Shown: positions 9,994-19,117 of the stretch, piece by piece
How the letters are laid out: each line of letters opens with the position of its first letter
Numbering within the stretch: position 1 is the first letter of the stretch
DNA from: Mycolicibacterium psychrotolerans
GTDB taxonomy: Bacteria; Actinomycetota; Actinomycetes; Mycobacteriales; Mycobacteriaceae
DNA: 64,000 bases
Assembly (NCBI RefSeq): GCF_010729305.1
Contig: NZ_AP022574.1
Location: forward strand, 3,782,001 to 3,846,000
Direction: 5' to 3'
Notes under the pieces: generated by a model
The model's input: only the letters and a program-made list of their open reading frames with translations
What the model was told of the DNA's origin: nothing
Database searches by the model: none
Program-made: the position numbers and the translations under genes

Positions 9994-11294
9994 AAGCCGT
10001 CCGCGCGTCCGTTGCCCAGATACCGCAGACCGGCCGCCTCCACCGTCGCGGGATCCAGCAGATTGCGGGTGTCGGCGACGACGGCGCCGGGGGCGTGTTC
10101 GGCGATCGCCGCCCAGTCGAGGTCGCGGAACTGCGGCCACTCGGTCAGCACCACCACGGCGTCTGCGGACTTCGCGGCCCGGTAGGGGTCGTCCACCGCG
10201 GTCACGCCGGCCGAGGACAGCACCGTCGCGTCGATGGCAGGCAGCTGCGGGTCGTAACCGTAGAGCGCGGCACCCTCGGCCGCCAGGTGTGCGCACACCG
10301 CCAGCGCCGGTGAGTCGCGGGTGTCGCTGGTGGCGGCCTTGAAGGTGAGGCCGAGCACCGTGATCCGCGCATCGCTCAGCGGGCAGGTCATCGACTGTCG
10401 CAGCGCGGCCTGGATGCGGGCGGGCTGTGCGGCGTTGGTGGTGCGTGCGGCTTCCACCTCGGCCATCGCCACCCCTTGCGTGTGTGCCGAATGCACCAGT
10501 GCCGCAGTGTCTTTGGGGAGGCAGGAGCCGCCCCACCCGGGTCCGGGCTTCAGGAAGCCGGCCCCGATGCGGGCGTCGGCGCCCATGCACGCGGTCACGT
10601 CGCCGATGTCGGCGCCGTACCGGTGGCACAGCTGGGCGAGGGAATTGGTGTAGGAGAGCTTGACCGCGAGGAACGCGTTGCTCGCGTACTTCGCCAGCTC
10701 GGCGCTCTCCGGACTCATGTGCAACACGGTCGCCGGGTCGGCGCCGTAGGCGGCGCACACCAGTGCCGCGTCGGCGTCGGAGTCGGCGCCGACGACGACG
10801 CGGTCGGGATGGGTGAAGTCGGCGATGGCGCGTCCTTCGCGCAGGAACTCGGGACTGGACACCACGCCGATGCCGCGTGGGCGCAGCCGCTCGGCGACGC
10901 GGCGGGTGGTGCCCGTCGGCACCGTGGATTTCACCGTGACGACCGCGCCGGCGCGCAGCACCTGCCCCAGCCGGCCGACGGCGGCGTCGAGGGCACGCAG
11001 GTCGGCGGCGCCGTCCGGGCCGCTCGGCGTGGACACGCACACGAACACCACGTCCCGGTCGGCGAGCGCCTCGTAATCGGTGCGGAACGTCAGCAGGCCT
11101 GAGGCGATCGTGCGCGTCAGCAGTGCGGGCAGATCCGCCTCGTCGATGATCGGGGTACCCGCGCTCAGCCGTGCGATCTTGTTCTCGTCGATGTCGACCG
11201 CGACGACGTCCTGGTCGCGCCCGGCCAGACAGACCGCCGTGGTGAGACCGACGTAGCCGACGCCGACCACCCCGATGCGAAGACAGCGACTCAT
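9990..11294 (-). CDS. UDP-glucose 6-dehydrogenase
   Basis: 434 residues. N-terminal Rossmann domain G-V-V-G-V-G-Y-V-G-L, S-T-V-P-T-G-T-T-R motif, and catalytic-Cys segment G-P-G-W-G-G-S-C-L-P-K-D, as in the UDP-glucose/GDP-mannose dehydrogenase family. It oxidises UDP-glucose to UDP-glucuronate with two NAD+. The start overlaps the preceding GT9 gene by ATGA. It is the last gene of a nine-gene sugar-nucleotide operon that begins with a UDP-glucuronate decarboxylase-like gene, so first and last genes probably act in sequence (UDP-Glc to UDP-GlcA to UDP-Xyl). GDP-mannose as substrate is less likely but not excluded. Confidence 0.85.
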   Translation of the reverse strand: MSRCLRIGVVGVGYVGLTTAVCLAGRDQDVVAVDIDENKIARLSAGTPIIDEADLPALLTRTIASGLLTFRTDYEALADRDVVFVCVSTPSGPDGAADLRALDAAVGRLGQVLRAGAVVTVKSTVPTGTTRRVAERLRPRGIGVVSSPEFLREGRAIADFTHPDRVVVGADSDADAALVCAAYGADPATVLHMSPESAELAKYASNAFLAVKLSYTNSLAQLCHRYGADIGDVTACMGADARIGAGFLKPGPGWGGSCLPKDTAALVHSAHTQGVAMAEVEAARTTNAAQPARIQAALRQSMTCPLSDARITVLGLTFKAATSDTRDSPALAVCAHLAAEGAALYGYDPQLPAIDATVLSSAGVTAVDDPYRAAKSADAVVVLTEWPQFRDLDWAAIAEHAPGAVVADTRNLLDPATVEAAGLRYLGNGRADGF

Positions 11295-12250
11295 GGGCAC
11301 CCCACCAGAGCGGAGCGGGCGGCGTCGAGGACGCGCGGCACCGACAGCAGCAGCAACCCGGCGTCGGGCGTCCCGGCGTGCGGGTCGCCGCAGTCCCCGG
11401 CCCACAGCGCCACGTGCCGCCCGTCACCGCGCGGGCCCCACAGTTTCGGCGGGGTGGGGCCGAACAGCAGCACCGAGGGGGTTCCGGTGGCGGTGGCCAG
11501 GTGCCCGACGCCGGTGTCACCGCAGATGAGCAGGCGGCAATCACTGATCAGCGCGACCAGGGCCGGCAACCCCGCCGCCGCCGGCCAGGCCGCCGAGGGC
11601 GGCAGTCCCGCCCGGGTCACCACCTCGTCGACCAGGGCGGCCTCGGCCGCCGAACCGGTGACGACGACGCGGCACCCCTCGCCGGCCAGCGCCGCGGCCA
11701 CCGCCGCGTACCGCTGGGCGGGCCACTGTCGGGCCGGGGCGCCCGCGCCGGGATGGAGGACGACGGCGTCGGAGTTGTCGGCGAAGCCCTCGGGCCGATC
11801 GAGCTTCAGATCGTCTGCGCGACAGTTGATTCCGGCCCAGTGCAGAAACGCACACCAGCGATCGACCTCGTGCAGGTCGGGCCGCCACGGCGGCCCGGCG
11901 ATGTCGGGATGGTCGTCGTGGTGATGGGTCAGCAGCATCGCCGGCCGCAGCGCGGTCAGCGCCGTGATGCTCTGTGGGCCCCGGCCGTGCAGGTTCACCG
12001 CCAGGTCGGGCTCCTGTGGTGCATCCGGGATCGGGCCCAGTTCCGGCGTGTCCACGACGTCGTCGACCCCGCCGCTGAGCAGCGCCAGTTCGCGGTACTG
12101 CCTTGGCGCGGCCAGCAGCAGCCGCGCCGCCGGGTAGCGCCGGCGCAGGCCGCGCAGGGCCGGTATCGCGGTCAGCAGGTCGCCGAGCCCGAGCGCCCGC
12201 AACACCACGATGGTGCGGGGATCGTCGGCGGGGGATCCGCTCAGGGCCAT
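11291..12250 (-). CDS. GT9 heptosyltransferase-like glycosyltransferase, copy 2
   Basis: 319 residues; the ATG at 12250 overlaps the SDR stop by 10 bp. N-terminus V-L-R-A-L-G-L-G-D-L-L-T-A-I-P-A-L-R is the classic opening of glycosyltransferase family 9 (ADP-heptose:LPS heptosyltransferases). V-L-H-P-G-A-G-A-P-A-R-Q-W-P and I-C-G-D-T-G-V-G-H-L-A-T-A-x-G-T-P form the donor-site motifs. A GT-B enzyme transferring a heptose-like sugar, acting at the cytoplasmic face. Mycobacteria have no LPS, so the acceptor must be something else. Sits among HldE, GmhA and GmhB genes, which supports heptose as donor sugar. Confidence 0.8.
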   Translation of the reverse strand: MALSGSPADDPRTIVVLRALGLGDLLTAIPALRGLRRRYPAARLLLAAPRQYRELALLSGGVDDVVDTPELGPIPDAPQEPDLAVNLHGRGPQSITALTALRPAMLLTHHHDDHPDIAGPPWRPDLHEVDRWCAFLHWAGINCRADDLKLDRPEGFADNSDAVVLHPGAGAPARQWPAQRYAAVAAALAGEGCRVVVTGSAAEAALVDEVVTRAGLPPSAAWPAAAGLPALVALISDCRLLICGDTGVGHLATATGTPSVLLFGPTPPKLWGPRGDGRHVALWAGDCGDPHAGTPDAGLLLLSVPRVLDAARSALVGCP

Positions 12251-12951
12251 GACGATTCCGTGGACGCGCACACCACGAGTTCGCGGATCTCGCATCCCGG
12301 CGGCTGGGTCAGCGCGAACAGTACGGTGGCCGCGACGTCGGCCGGCTGGTTGAGCTTGGCGTCGGCGGGCGGCTTGTACTGCTCGGTGCGGCCGTCGAAG
12401 AACGGCGTGTGCATGCCGCCCGGGATCAGCAGGGTGACGCCGATCTCACCGGCCAGTTCTGCCGCCAGCGCACGGGTGAAGCCGACGACACCGAACTTGG
12501 AGGCGCAGTAGGCGGTCGCGTCGCTGACCGCCTTGATCCCGAGCGTGGAGGCGACGGTGACGATGCGGCTGCGGCCGGTCTCGAGGAACGGCAGCGCCGA
12601 GCGGATCACGGCCGCGGTGCCGAGCAGGTTGACGACGACGACCTGCTCCCACTCCTTGGCCGGGACGTCGCGCAACGTGCCGCAGGAGTCGATCCCTGCC
12701 GCGGTGAACACGCCGTCGATCCGGCCGCCGGCCTGCTCGGCCAGGCTCGCGACCGCGGCGTCGACGGCGTCGGTGTCGGCGAGGTCGGCGCAGACGTGGA
12801 TCACGTCGCCAGCCGGGCGCGCGCGGTCCAGGACCAGAGGCGTACCCCCCTGGGCGGCAACGGCATCCACGACCGCGGCGCCCAGGCCGGAGGCGCCCCC
12901 GGTGATCAGCACGGCACCGGGCGAGCGGGTGGAGGTGGTGGAGTCGGTCAT
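12241..12951 (-). CDS. short-chain dehydrogenase/reductase of the heptose locus
   Basis: 236 residues. Rossmann motif T-G-G-A-S-G-L-G near residue 18, catalytic Y-C-A-S-K and upstream Ser in V-A-S-T-L-G, i.e. an intact classical SDR. Begins 3 bp after the HldE stop with its own ATG, and its end overlaps the next GT9 gene by 10 bp. Because it is embedded in the heptose operon, it may oxidise/reduce or epimerise a sugar-nucleotide or sugar intermediate, but classical SDRs act on very diverse substrates and the assignment is only contextual. Confidence 0.75.
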   Translation of the reverse strand: MTDSTTSTRSPGAVLITGGASGLGAAVVDAVAAQGGTPLVLDRARPAGDVIHVCADLADTDAVDAAVASLAEQAGGRIDGVFTAAGIDSCGTLRDVPAKEWEQVVVVNLLGTAAVIRSALPFLETGRSRIVTVASTLGIKAVSDATAYCASKFGVVGFTRALAAELAGEIGVTLLIPGGMHTPFFDGRTEQYKPPADAKLNQPADVAATVLFALTQPPGCEIRELVVCASTESSWP

Positions 12952-12954
12952 GTC

Positions 12955-14352
12955 TTACCTTTCCGTGGGTTGGCCCGACCGCGCGGCGGCGATCAGGGCG
13001 GACGAGGAGTAGCCGGCGACCGTGGGCACGATCACGACGTCGCCGCCGTGGCGGGTCACCACGTCGGCCTCGGGCAGTTGGTCGGCGGTGTAGTCGCCGC
13101 CCTTGACCCAGATGTCGGGCGCGATGGCGTCGAGGAGGTCGGCGGGAGTCGCCTCGTCGAACACCGCGACGGCGTCGACGCACGCCAGCGCGGCGAGCAC
13201 CCGGGCGCGGTCCTCGGCAGGCATCACCGGGCGGCTGGGTCCCTTCAGGGCGCGCACCGAGTCGTCGGAGTTGATCAGCACGATCAGGGCGTCACCCAAC
13301 TCCCTTGCGGTGCGCAGCAATCGGATGTGCCCGGTGTGCAGCAGGTCGAAGCACCCTCCGGTGGCGACGACGGTGCGACCTTCGGCACGCAGCCGGGCGG
13401 CCAGCGTGACCGCGTCGGTGGTGCCGTGGTCGGTGTCGGCCAGCGGGCCGCCGTGTGCGGCGGGCACCGGGCTGGAGACCCCCGCCGCCCCGCCGGCGGC
13501 GACGAAGCGGGCGGCGGCGTCGACCGCGGCCGCGACGGCCGCCAGGGTGTCCGCGCCCTCGGCGAGCGCGGCGGTGGCGGCGACGGCGAAGCGGTCACCG
13601 GCGCCGCAAGTGTCCTCGCGCACCGATCCGGTGGCCAGGGCCGGGGTGACGACGTGGGTTCGGGTGCCGTCGGCGCCGAACACCCGTGCCCCGCGGGCAC
13701 CCAGCGTGACGCACACCGCGTCGGCGTCCCAGCGGTCGCGCAGAAGCTCACCGGGCACCCGGCTCGCTCCGCAGAAGTGTTGTGCCTCATCCTCGTTCGG
13801 CGTCACGAGGCGGCAGCCCGGAACGGGGTCGGCCCCGCGCGGATGCGGATCCCACACCACCGGGGTGTGGGCGGCGGCCGCGCGCAGCGCTTCCCGCAGC
13901 GCGGGCAGTGCCGCCACTCCCCTGCCGTAGTCCGCCACGCAGATCGCGCCTGCGCCGGCCAGCGCCTCGGCGGCCGCCCGCGGCAGCGGGCCCGGCACCG
14001 GGGCCGCGTCCCCGCGGTCGATGCGCAGCACCGACTGTCCGCCCGCGCGCACCCGGGTCTTGCTAACCGTGGAACCGCGCATCGGCAGCGCGACCACCCG
14101 CACGCCAGAGGAGGTCAGCAGCTCCGAGAGCTGTCGGCCTGCCGCGTCGTCGGCGACGCCGGTGATCAGCACGACGTCGTCGTGGGTGCGGGCGGCCAGT
14201 AAGGCGGCCAGGCCGGCGCCGCCGGGCCGCTGCCAGCCCCGTTCGACGTCGACGACCGGCACCGGCGCCTCCGGGCTGAGTCGTGTTGCGCTGCCGTCGA
14301 TGTCGATGTCGAGGAGGGCGTCGCCGACGATCACCAGCGGAGAGGCCGTCAT
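12955..14352 (-). CDS. hldE: HldE-like bifunctional heptose-7-P kinase / heptose-1-P adenylyltransferase
   Basis: 465 residues. The N-terminal PfkB/ribokinase domain has I-V-G-D-A-L-L-D-I-D, G-G-A-G near the start, and E-D-T-C-G-A-G-D with the catalytic Asp. The C-terminal nucleotidyltransferase domain starts near residue 332 with G-G-C-F-D-L-L-H-T-G-H, the HxGH signature, plus a typical W-V-K-G-G-D-Y. In Gram-negatives HldE makes heptose 1,7-bisphosphate and later ADP-heptose. M. tuberculosis instead has the HddA (GDP-heptose) branch, so an HldE-type fusion here is notable. ATGA overlap with gmhA upstream. Confidence 0.88.
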   Translation of the reverse strand: MTASPLVIVGDALLDIDIDGSATRLSPEAPVPVVDVERGWQRPGGAGLAALLAARTHDDVVLITGVADDAAGRQLSELLTSSGVRVVALPMRGSTVSKTRVRAGGQSVLRIDRGDAAPVPGPLPRAAAEALAGAGAICVADYGRGVAALPALREALRAAAAHTPVVWDPHPRGADPVPGCRLVTPNEDEAQHFCGASRVPGELLRDRWDADAVCVTLGARGARVFGADGTRTHVVTPALATGSVREDTCGAGDRFAVAATAALAEGADTLAAVAAAVDAAARFVAAGGAAGVSSPVPAAHGGPLADTDHGTTDAVTLAARLRAEGRTVVATGGCFDLLHTGHIRLLRTARELGDALIVLINSDDSVRALKGPSRPVMPAEDRARVLAALACVDAVAVFDEATPADLLDAIAPDIWVKGGDYTADQLPEADVVTRHGGDVVIVPTVAGYSSSALIAAARSGQPTER

Positions 14353-14918
14353 GAGCGCACCGGCCCGAGGATGCGCTCGTCGACCGCCATGCACAACGCG
14401 TGTACCAGGAGCAGATGCACCTCCTGCACCGTCGCGGTCGACGGCGCCTCCACGCAGATCGCCTCCGTGCACGTGGCGGCCAGCGGATTGGGCGCGGGCC
14501 CGGTCAGCGCCCAGGTGGTCATGCCGATCTCGTGGGCGGCTTTGACCGCGGTCAGCACGTTGTGACTGGTTCCGCTCGTCGACAGGGCCACCAGGACGTC
14601 GCCGGGACGACCGTGCGCGCGGACCCCGCGCGCGAAGATCTCGTCGCCGCCGTAGTCGTTGACCACCGCGGTCAGCGCGGAGGTGTCGGCGTGCAGCGCG
14701 ATGGCCGACAGCGGTCGCCGTTCGTCTTTGAAGCGGCCGACCAGTTCGGCGGTCAGGTGCTGTGCTTCGGCGGCGCTTCCGCCGTTGCCGCAGGCCAGCA
14801 GCCGCCCGTCGCCTGTCAGCACGTCTGCCAGGTGCCTGCCCCAGGCGTGCACCTGGTCGATGTGGCCGCTGGTGCGGCGCACGGCGTCGATCAGCTCGTC
14901 GAAATGCGTTGCGATCAT
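14349..14918 (-). CDS. gmhA: sedoheptulose-7-phosphate isomerase
   Basis: 189 residues, one SIS domain. C-G-N-G-G-S-A-A-E-A-Q-H-L-T-A-E-L-V-G-R-F (read as two parts around residues 45-65) is almost the diagnostic GmhA sequence. S-T-S-G-T-S-H-N is the phosphate-binding loop, and Q-E-V-H-L supplies the catalytic His. GmhA converts sedoheptulose 7-phosphate to heptose 7-phosphate, the first committed step of nucleotide-heptose synthesis. The ATG at 14918 is preceded by AGGAGG and overlaps the previous GT9 stop as ATGA. Confidence 0.9.
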   Translation of the reverse strand: MIATHFDELIDAVRRTSGHIDQVHAWGRHLADVLTGDGRLLACGNGGSAAEAQHLTAELVGRFKDERRPLSAIALHADTSALTAVVNDYGGDEIFARGVRAHGRPGDVLVALSTSGTSHNVLTAVKAAHEIGMTTWALTGPAPNPLAATCTEAICVEAPSTATVQEVHLLLVHALCMAVDERILGPVRS

Positions 14919-15943
14919 CGGGATCCTCCTCGGTGCGCTGTGCTGTGCACTGCCTCCAGCAGCGCGCTGTCGGTGATGTCGTCGAGGCATGTGTGGCGGT
15001 CCAGCGGGCATGTCCGCGCCCGGGTCGCCCGGCACGGCGCCTGCTGGTCGCCGAGCACGGTGACGGGCACGCCGTGGGGAGCCCACTGCGAGGCGGGCAC
15101 CACCGGGGCGAACAGCGACACGATCGGCGTGCCGACGGCCGCCGCCAGATGGGCGGTGCCGGTGTTGGGGGCCACCACCACCCGGGCGGCGGCGAGCACC
15201 GCGGCCAGTTCAGCGAAGGTGGTCCGGCCGCCCAGGTCGACGGCGTGCCCGGCGGCGACCTCGGCGGTCAGTTCGCGTTCGTCGGGTCCGCCGGTGACGA
15301 CGACGCGGTGCCCGGCTGCGGTCAGGGCCGCGACCATCGCACGGGCGCGTTCGGTGCTGGGCCGCCGGGCCGGGACTGCCGCCCCGGGATGGAAGACGAG
15401 GAACTGGTCCGTCCCGATCCGCTGCCTCAGCTCGGCCGGCATCGACGGGATCCCGGTGACCCGCAGCGCCCCGGCGTCGGCATCGGAAAGCCTGCAACCC
15501 GCCGCCTCGGCCAGCGACAGCGCGCGCAGCGGCTCGGGGATGCCGTCGGGCACCTGGTGTCGCAGATCGAGCAGGCTGCCCGGGTAGTCGACGCTGATCG
15601 CGCCGACCCAGCCGATGTCGGACATCCGGCACAGCAGCGCCAGCGGCAGCGGTGACTGGTGAAACGAGGTGAAGATGTAGGCGCGGTCGGGTGCGGTGTC
15701 CCGCAGCCGCTTGATCAGATCGTCGGCGTGGGCCGCGGTGAGTTCGGGTGAGTCGAAATCGACCCAGGGCGCCTGCCATTCGATGATCTCGTCGACGCCG
15801 GGCAGCAGTTCGGCGGCGGCCCGGCCGCGGGGGCCCGCGAGCATCACGATCCGGTCGTGCCGCCGGGCCACCGCCCGGATGGCCGGGCCGGTGATGAGGA
15901 CGTCGCCGGCGCTGTCGAGGCGGGCGACCAGTGCGGTGCTCAT
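14915..15943 (-). CDS. GT9 heptosyltransferase-like glycosyltransferase, copy 1
   Basis: 342 residues from ATG 15943, which overlaps the fused GT2-GmhB gene stop by ATGA. Opens A-L-V-A-R-L-D-S-A-G-D-V-L-I-T-G-P-A-I-R, the GT9 signature. F-H-P-G-A-A-V-P-A-R-R and V-A-P-N-T-G-T-A-H-L-A-A-A-V-G-T-P are the donor-site motifs. A cluster of four Cys near the C-terminus (C-R-A-T-R-A-R-T-C-P, H-T-C) is also common in this family. Predicted to add a heptose to a non-LPS acceptor. Distinct from the second GT9 in the same operon, suggesting two heptose-type linkages. Confidence 0.82.
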   Translation of the reverse strand: MSTALVARLDSAGDVLITGPAIRAVARRHDRIVMLAGPRGRAAAELLPGVDEIIEWQAPWVDFDSPELTAAHADDLIKRLRDTAPDRAYIFTSFHQSPLPLALLCRMSDIGWVGAISVDYPGSLLDLRHQVPDGIPEPLRALSLAEAAGCRLSDADAGALRVTGIPSMPAELRQRIGTDQFLVFHPGAAVPARRPSTERARAMVAALTAAGHRVVVTGGPDERELTAEVAAGHAVDLGGRTTFAELAAVLAAARVVVAPNTGTAHLAAAVGTPIVSLFAPVVPASQWAPHGVPVTVLGDQQAPCRATRARTCPLDRHTCLDDITDSALLEAVHSTAHRGGSR

Positions 15944-17448
15944 GTCCTTCGGCCCCATGCCGGACTCAGCACCATGTCGACGGCGGCGGTCAGGGTGGGC
16001 GCGACCTCGGCGCGCGGGTGCGACCGGGCCGCGGAGATCTCCTCGACCCGGGTGCGGTCGGTGGGCACCAGGATGGCGCGCGCACCCGCGCTCAGGGCGG
16101 CCCGCACGTCGCCGCCGGTGTCACCGATGAGCACGCACCGCTGCGGCGGAACACCCAGCGCGGCCGCTGCGGCCACCACCATGCCCGGCGCAGGCTTGCG
16201 GCAGGCGCAGCCTTCGTCCTCCCCGTGCAGGCACACATGCCAGCTGTCGAACGGCCCGAGCTGACCTGCCACCTCGGCGTTGACCTCACCCAGTTGCTCG
16301 GGGGTGATCAGCCCGCGCGCCACGCCCGACTGGTTGGTCACGATCGCCAGCAGCAGCCCCCGTGCCCGCAACCGGTCCAGCGCGCGCCGGGCGCCGGGCA
16401 TCGGCACCACGCCGCGCGGGTCGTTGAGGTAGGGGCCGTCCTCGATCAGGGTGTCGTCGCGGTCGAGCAGCACCGCAAGCGGCGGTTCGGCGTCGGCGTT
16501 GCGGTGCTGCCATTCTCCGGCCACCCGGTGACCGACCGCCAGCGGTGGAATCAGCATGCTGCTGACCAGGATTCGGCCGAGCTCGGCCGCCGTGCGGGAT
16601 CCCCCGCGGTATCGGCGGATCGCGAAATCGGCGGTCAGCGCCGCCCAGGCCGAACCCGCGACAGACGCCGCCCGGGGTCGGCGCGCGACGAGTGCAAGCA
16701 GCGCCCCGGCGGCTGCCGCCGTGGTGGCGGTGTGCGCGGGCAGTCGTCCGTTGCCCTCGCCGATACGCGCCCGCCAGCGCGGGCCGAATTTGCGTCGCAT
16801 CAGTGCGTTGTCGCGGTTGCCTGCCTGGACGCGCAGTGACGTCCGCCAGGTCGCGGGCGCGACCGGGTGCTCGCTGCGACGGGCGCCGACGGCGATGCGG
16901 TGGCCCGCGGAGGTGATCCGCAGGGCGATGTCGGAGTCTTCCCGGTAGGCGCGCGGGAAGCGGGTGTCGAAGCCGCCGACCTCGACCAGTACGTCGCGGC
17001 GGTAGGCCATGTCGGCGGTGATCCACTGGGCGGTTGCCAGGCGCAGCGTGCGCTGCTCGTCGTCGGTGGGTCTGCCGGTGTTCTCGCGGGGGACGTCGAG
17101 ACGGCCCTGCGACCCCGCGGCACCCGCCGCGTCGGCCGCCGCGAGATCGGTAGCCAGTGCGGAAAGCCATGTCGGCGTGGGCAGGACGTCGTCGTCGAGG
17201 AAGCACACCCAATCGGTGTCGGCGGCCCGCCACCCGACGTTGCGGGCCGCGGCCGGCCCGCGCCCTCCGCTCTCGAGCACCTTGACCGTCAGGTCGCACC
17301 GCAGTTCCAGGGTCCGGGGTGCGGGCCGGTCGTCGACGACGATCACCTGCGCGGGCCGGGGTCCCTCGCCCCGGTCCAGCGCGGTGATCAACCGCTGCAA
17401 GGAGTCCCGGCCGATCGTCGGGATCACGAGCGTGGCATCGAGCGTCAC
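15940..17448 (-). CDS. fusion of GT2 glycosyltransferase with GmhB heptose-bisphosphatase
   Basis: 502 residues from a GTG overlapping the carbamoyltransferase stop (GTGA). Residues 1-~240 are a GT-A family 2 transferase: V-I-P-T-I-G-R-D, V-I-V-V-D-D-R, and the metal-binding C-F-L-D-D-D-V. A weakly hydrophobic linker follows. From ~326 a HAD domain begins L-L-D-R-D-D-T-L with T-N-Q-S-G-V-A-R-G and the zinc loop C-L-H ... C-A-C-R-K-P typical of D-glycero-D-manno-heptose-1,7-bisphosphate 7-phosphatase. The fused HAD supplies the GmhB step between the two HldE reactions, completing the ADP-heptose route. Confidence 0.85.
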   Translation of the reverse strand: MTLDATLVIPTIGRDSLQRLITALDRGEGPRPAQVIVVDDRPAPRTLELRCDLTVKVLESGGRGPAAARNVGWRAADTDWVCFLDDDVLPTPTWLSALATDLAAADAAGAAGSQGRLDVPRENTGRPTDDEQRTLRLATAQWITADMAYRRDVLVEVGGFDTRFPRAYREDSDIALRITSAGHRIAVGARRSEHPVAPATWRTSLRVQAGNRDNALMRRKFGPRWRARIGEGNGRLPAHTATTAAAAGALLALVARRPRAASVAGSAWAALTADFAIRRYRGGSRTAAELGRILVSSMLIPPLAVGHRVAGEWQHRNADAEPPLAVLLDRDDTLIEDGPYLNDPRGVVPMPGARRALDRLRARGLLLAIVTNQSGVARGLITPEQLGEVNAEVAGQLGPFDSWHVCLHGEDEGCACRKPAPGMVVAAAAALGVPPQRCVLIGDTGGDVRAALSAGARAILVPTDRTRVEEISAARSHPRAEVAPTLTAAVDMVLSPAWGRRT

Positions 17449-19103
17449 GGGTGCCGCCGGATCAGGAAGGGGCCCAGCACGAGCACGTCGATCGGCGCGC
17501 TGCCGAAGCACTCCAGTGCATCGACCGGGCTGTCGACCATCGGCCGGCCCGCGGTGTTGAAGCTGGTGTTGACCAGTACCGGCACCCCCGTTCGTCGGGC
17601 GAAGTGCTCGATGGTCGCGTGCAGCAGCGGGAGGCTCTCGTCGACGGTCTGCACCCGCGCGGTGCCGTCGACGTGCGTCACCGCGGGGATGCGGTCGCGC
17701 CAGGCCTCGGCGACGTCGTGCACGAACAGCATGTACGGGCTCGGCAGCGGTCCACGACCGAAGATCTCGGCGGCGCGGTCGGCCAGCACCATGGGCGCCA
17801 CCGGGCGGAACTGCTCGCGACCCTTGACGTCGTTGAGCCGCTCGAGATTCTCCAGCCGGCGCGGATCCGCGAGCAGCGAGCGCCCGCCCAGCGCGCGCGG
17901 TCCGAACTCCGAGCGGCCCTGGAACCACCCCACCAGCTGGTTGTCGGCCAGCAGCTCACCGACGGTGTGCGCCAGGTCGTCGGGACGCTCGTAGCGGACC
18001 GCGGCGCGGTCGAGGACGGCCTGGATCTCTGCGTCGCTCCATCCCCGCCCCAGCTGCGCCGAGCTCATCGGGGTGATCGGCTCGCCCTCGTCGGCAGCGA
18101 CCGACAGCGCGGCCCCCAGCGCGGTCCCGGAATCGCCCGCGGCAGGCTGCACCCAGATGTGGTCGAAGCCGCTCTCGGCGTGAAGACGGGTGTTCGCAAC
18201 GCAATTGAGGGCGACGCCGCCTGCAAGGCACAGGCTGTCGGTGTCCACCCGCTCGCGCAGCCACGACACCAGGTCGAGCAGGACCTCCTCGACGACCTGC
18301 TGCACGCTGCACGCCAGGTCGGCGTGCACCGGTTCGGGCCGGGCCAGCGCCGATGCGTGCTCGCCCTTGGCGGCGACGCGCTGGGGTGCGAAGTCGGTCC
18401 ACTCGATGGGCTCGGTGCGGAATCCGCCGTCCGGGCAGGCGTAGACGCGCTCGCGCATCGCCTCGATGAACCGCGGGCTGCCGTAGGAGCCCATCGCCAT
18501 CACCTTGTACTCGTCGCTGGACCGGGTGAAACCCAGGTGCTCAGTGAGGCTTTCGTAGAGCAATCCGAGCGAGTGCGGAAGCTCCTGAGTGGCCAGCACG
18601 TCGAGCTTGTGGTCGCGGTACACCCCGGCGAGCATCGACGTGCGTTCCCCGCGGCCGTCGACGACGAGCACGGCGCTGTCGGGATACGGCGACGCCAGCG
18701 CGGTGGACGCGGCATGGGCGACGTGGTGGCGGACGTGCCGCACCGCCGCCGGATCCAGGCCCGGCAGTGCCGTCGCCAGGAAGCGCGGCGCCCGCTGGGC
18801 GTAGAGGGTGCGTAGATACTCCCAGTCGCGGTCCAGACCGTCGGTCTGGCCGGAGTCGTCGACCATCAGCGCCGGGTCGTAGGAGTAGCCGACGGCGTCG
18901 AGGTCGCCGGGTTCGATGCCGGCCTCGGCGAGGCACCACTTCGCGGCGGCGACGGGCAGTTCCCACGTGGAGAACGGCACGGCCTGCTTGCCGTGCTTGC
19001 GCCGGGAGAACCGTTCCTCTTCGGCGGCGGCGACGATCCGCCCGTCGATCACCAGGGCGGCGGCGGGGTCGTGGAACACCGCGTTGATACCGAGGATTCG
19101 CAT
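17445..19103 (-). CDS. NodU/CmcH-type O-carbamoyltransferase
   Basis: 552 residues. Opens M-R-I-L-G-I-N-A-V-F-H-D-P-A-A-A, then E-E-E-R-F-S-R-R-K-H, R-H-H-V-A-H-A-A-S (metal-binding His residues of the Kae1/TsaD-like domain), L-A-G-G-V-A-L-N-C-V-A-N, and the C-terminal G-P-R-A-L-G-x-R-S-x-L-A-D-P-R and N-T-S-F-N motifs. These enzymes use ATP and carbamoyl phosphate to form carbamoyl-adenylate and carbamoylate a hydroxyl, usually on a sugar. AAGGAGG precedes the ATG. Its place in the heptose operon suggests a carbamoylated sugar in the final product. Confidence 0.9.
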   Translation of the reverse strand: MRILGINAVFHDPAAALVIDGRIVAAAEEERFSRRKHGKQAVPFSTWELPVAAAKWCLAEAGIEPGDLDAVGYSYDPALMVDDSGQTDGLDRDWEYLRTLYAQRAPRFLATALPGLDPAAVRHVRHHVAHAASTALASPYPDSAVLVVDGRGERTSMLAGVYRDHKLDVLATQELPHSLGLLYESLTEHLGFTRSSDEYKVMAMGSYGSPRFIEAMRERVYACPDGGFRTEPIEWTDFAPQRVAAKGEHASALARPEPVHADLACSVQQVVEEVLLDLVSWLRERVDTDSLCLAGGVALNCVANTRLHAESGFDHIWVQPAAGDSGTALGAALSVAADEGEPITPMSSAQLGRGWSDAEIQAVLDRAAVRYERPDDLAHTVGELLADNQLVGWFQGRSEFGPRALGGRSLLADPRRLENLERLNDVKGREQFRPVAPMVLADRAAEIFGRGPLPSPYMLFVHDVAEAWRDRIPAVTHVDGTARVQTVDESLPLLHATIEHFARRTGVPVLVNTSFNTAGRPMVDSPVDALECFGSAPIDVLVLGPFLIRRHP

Positions 19104-19117
19104 CGTTTCCTCCTTCT

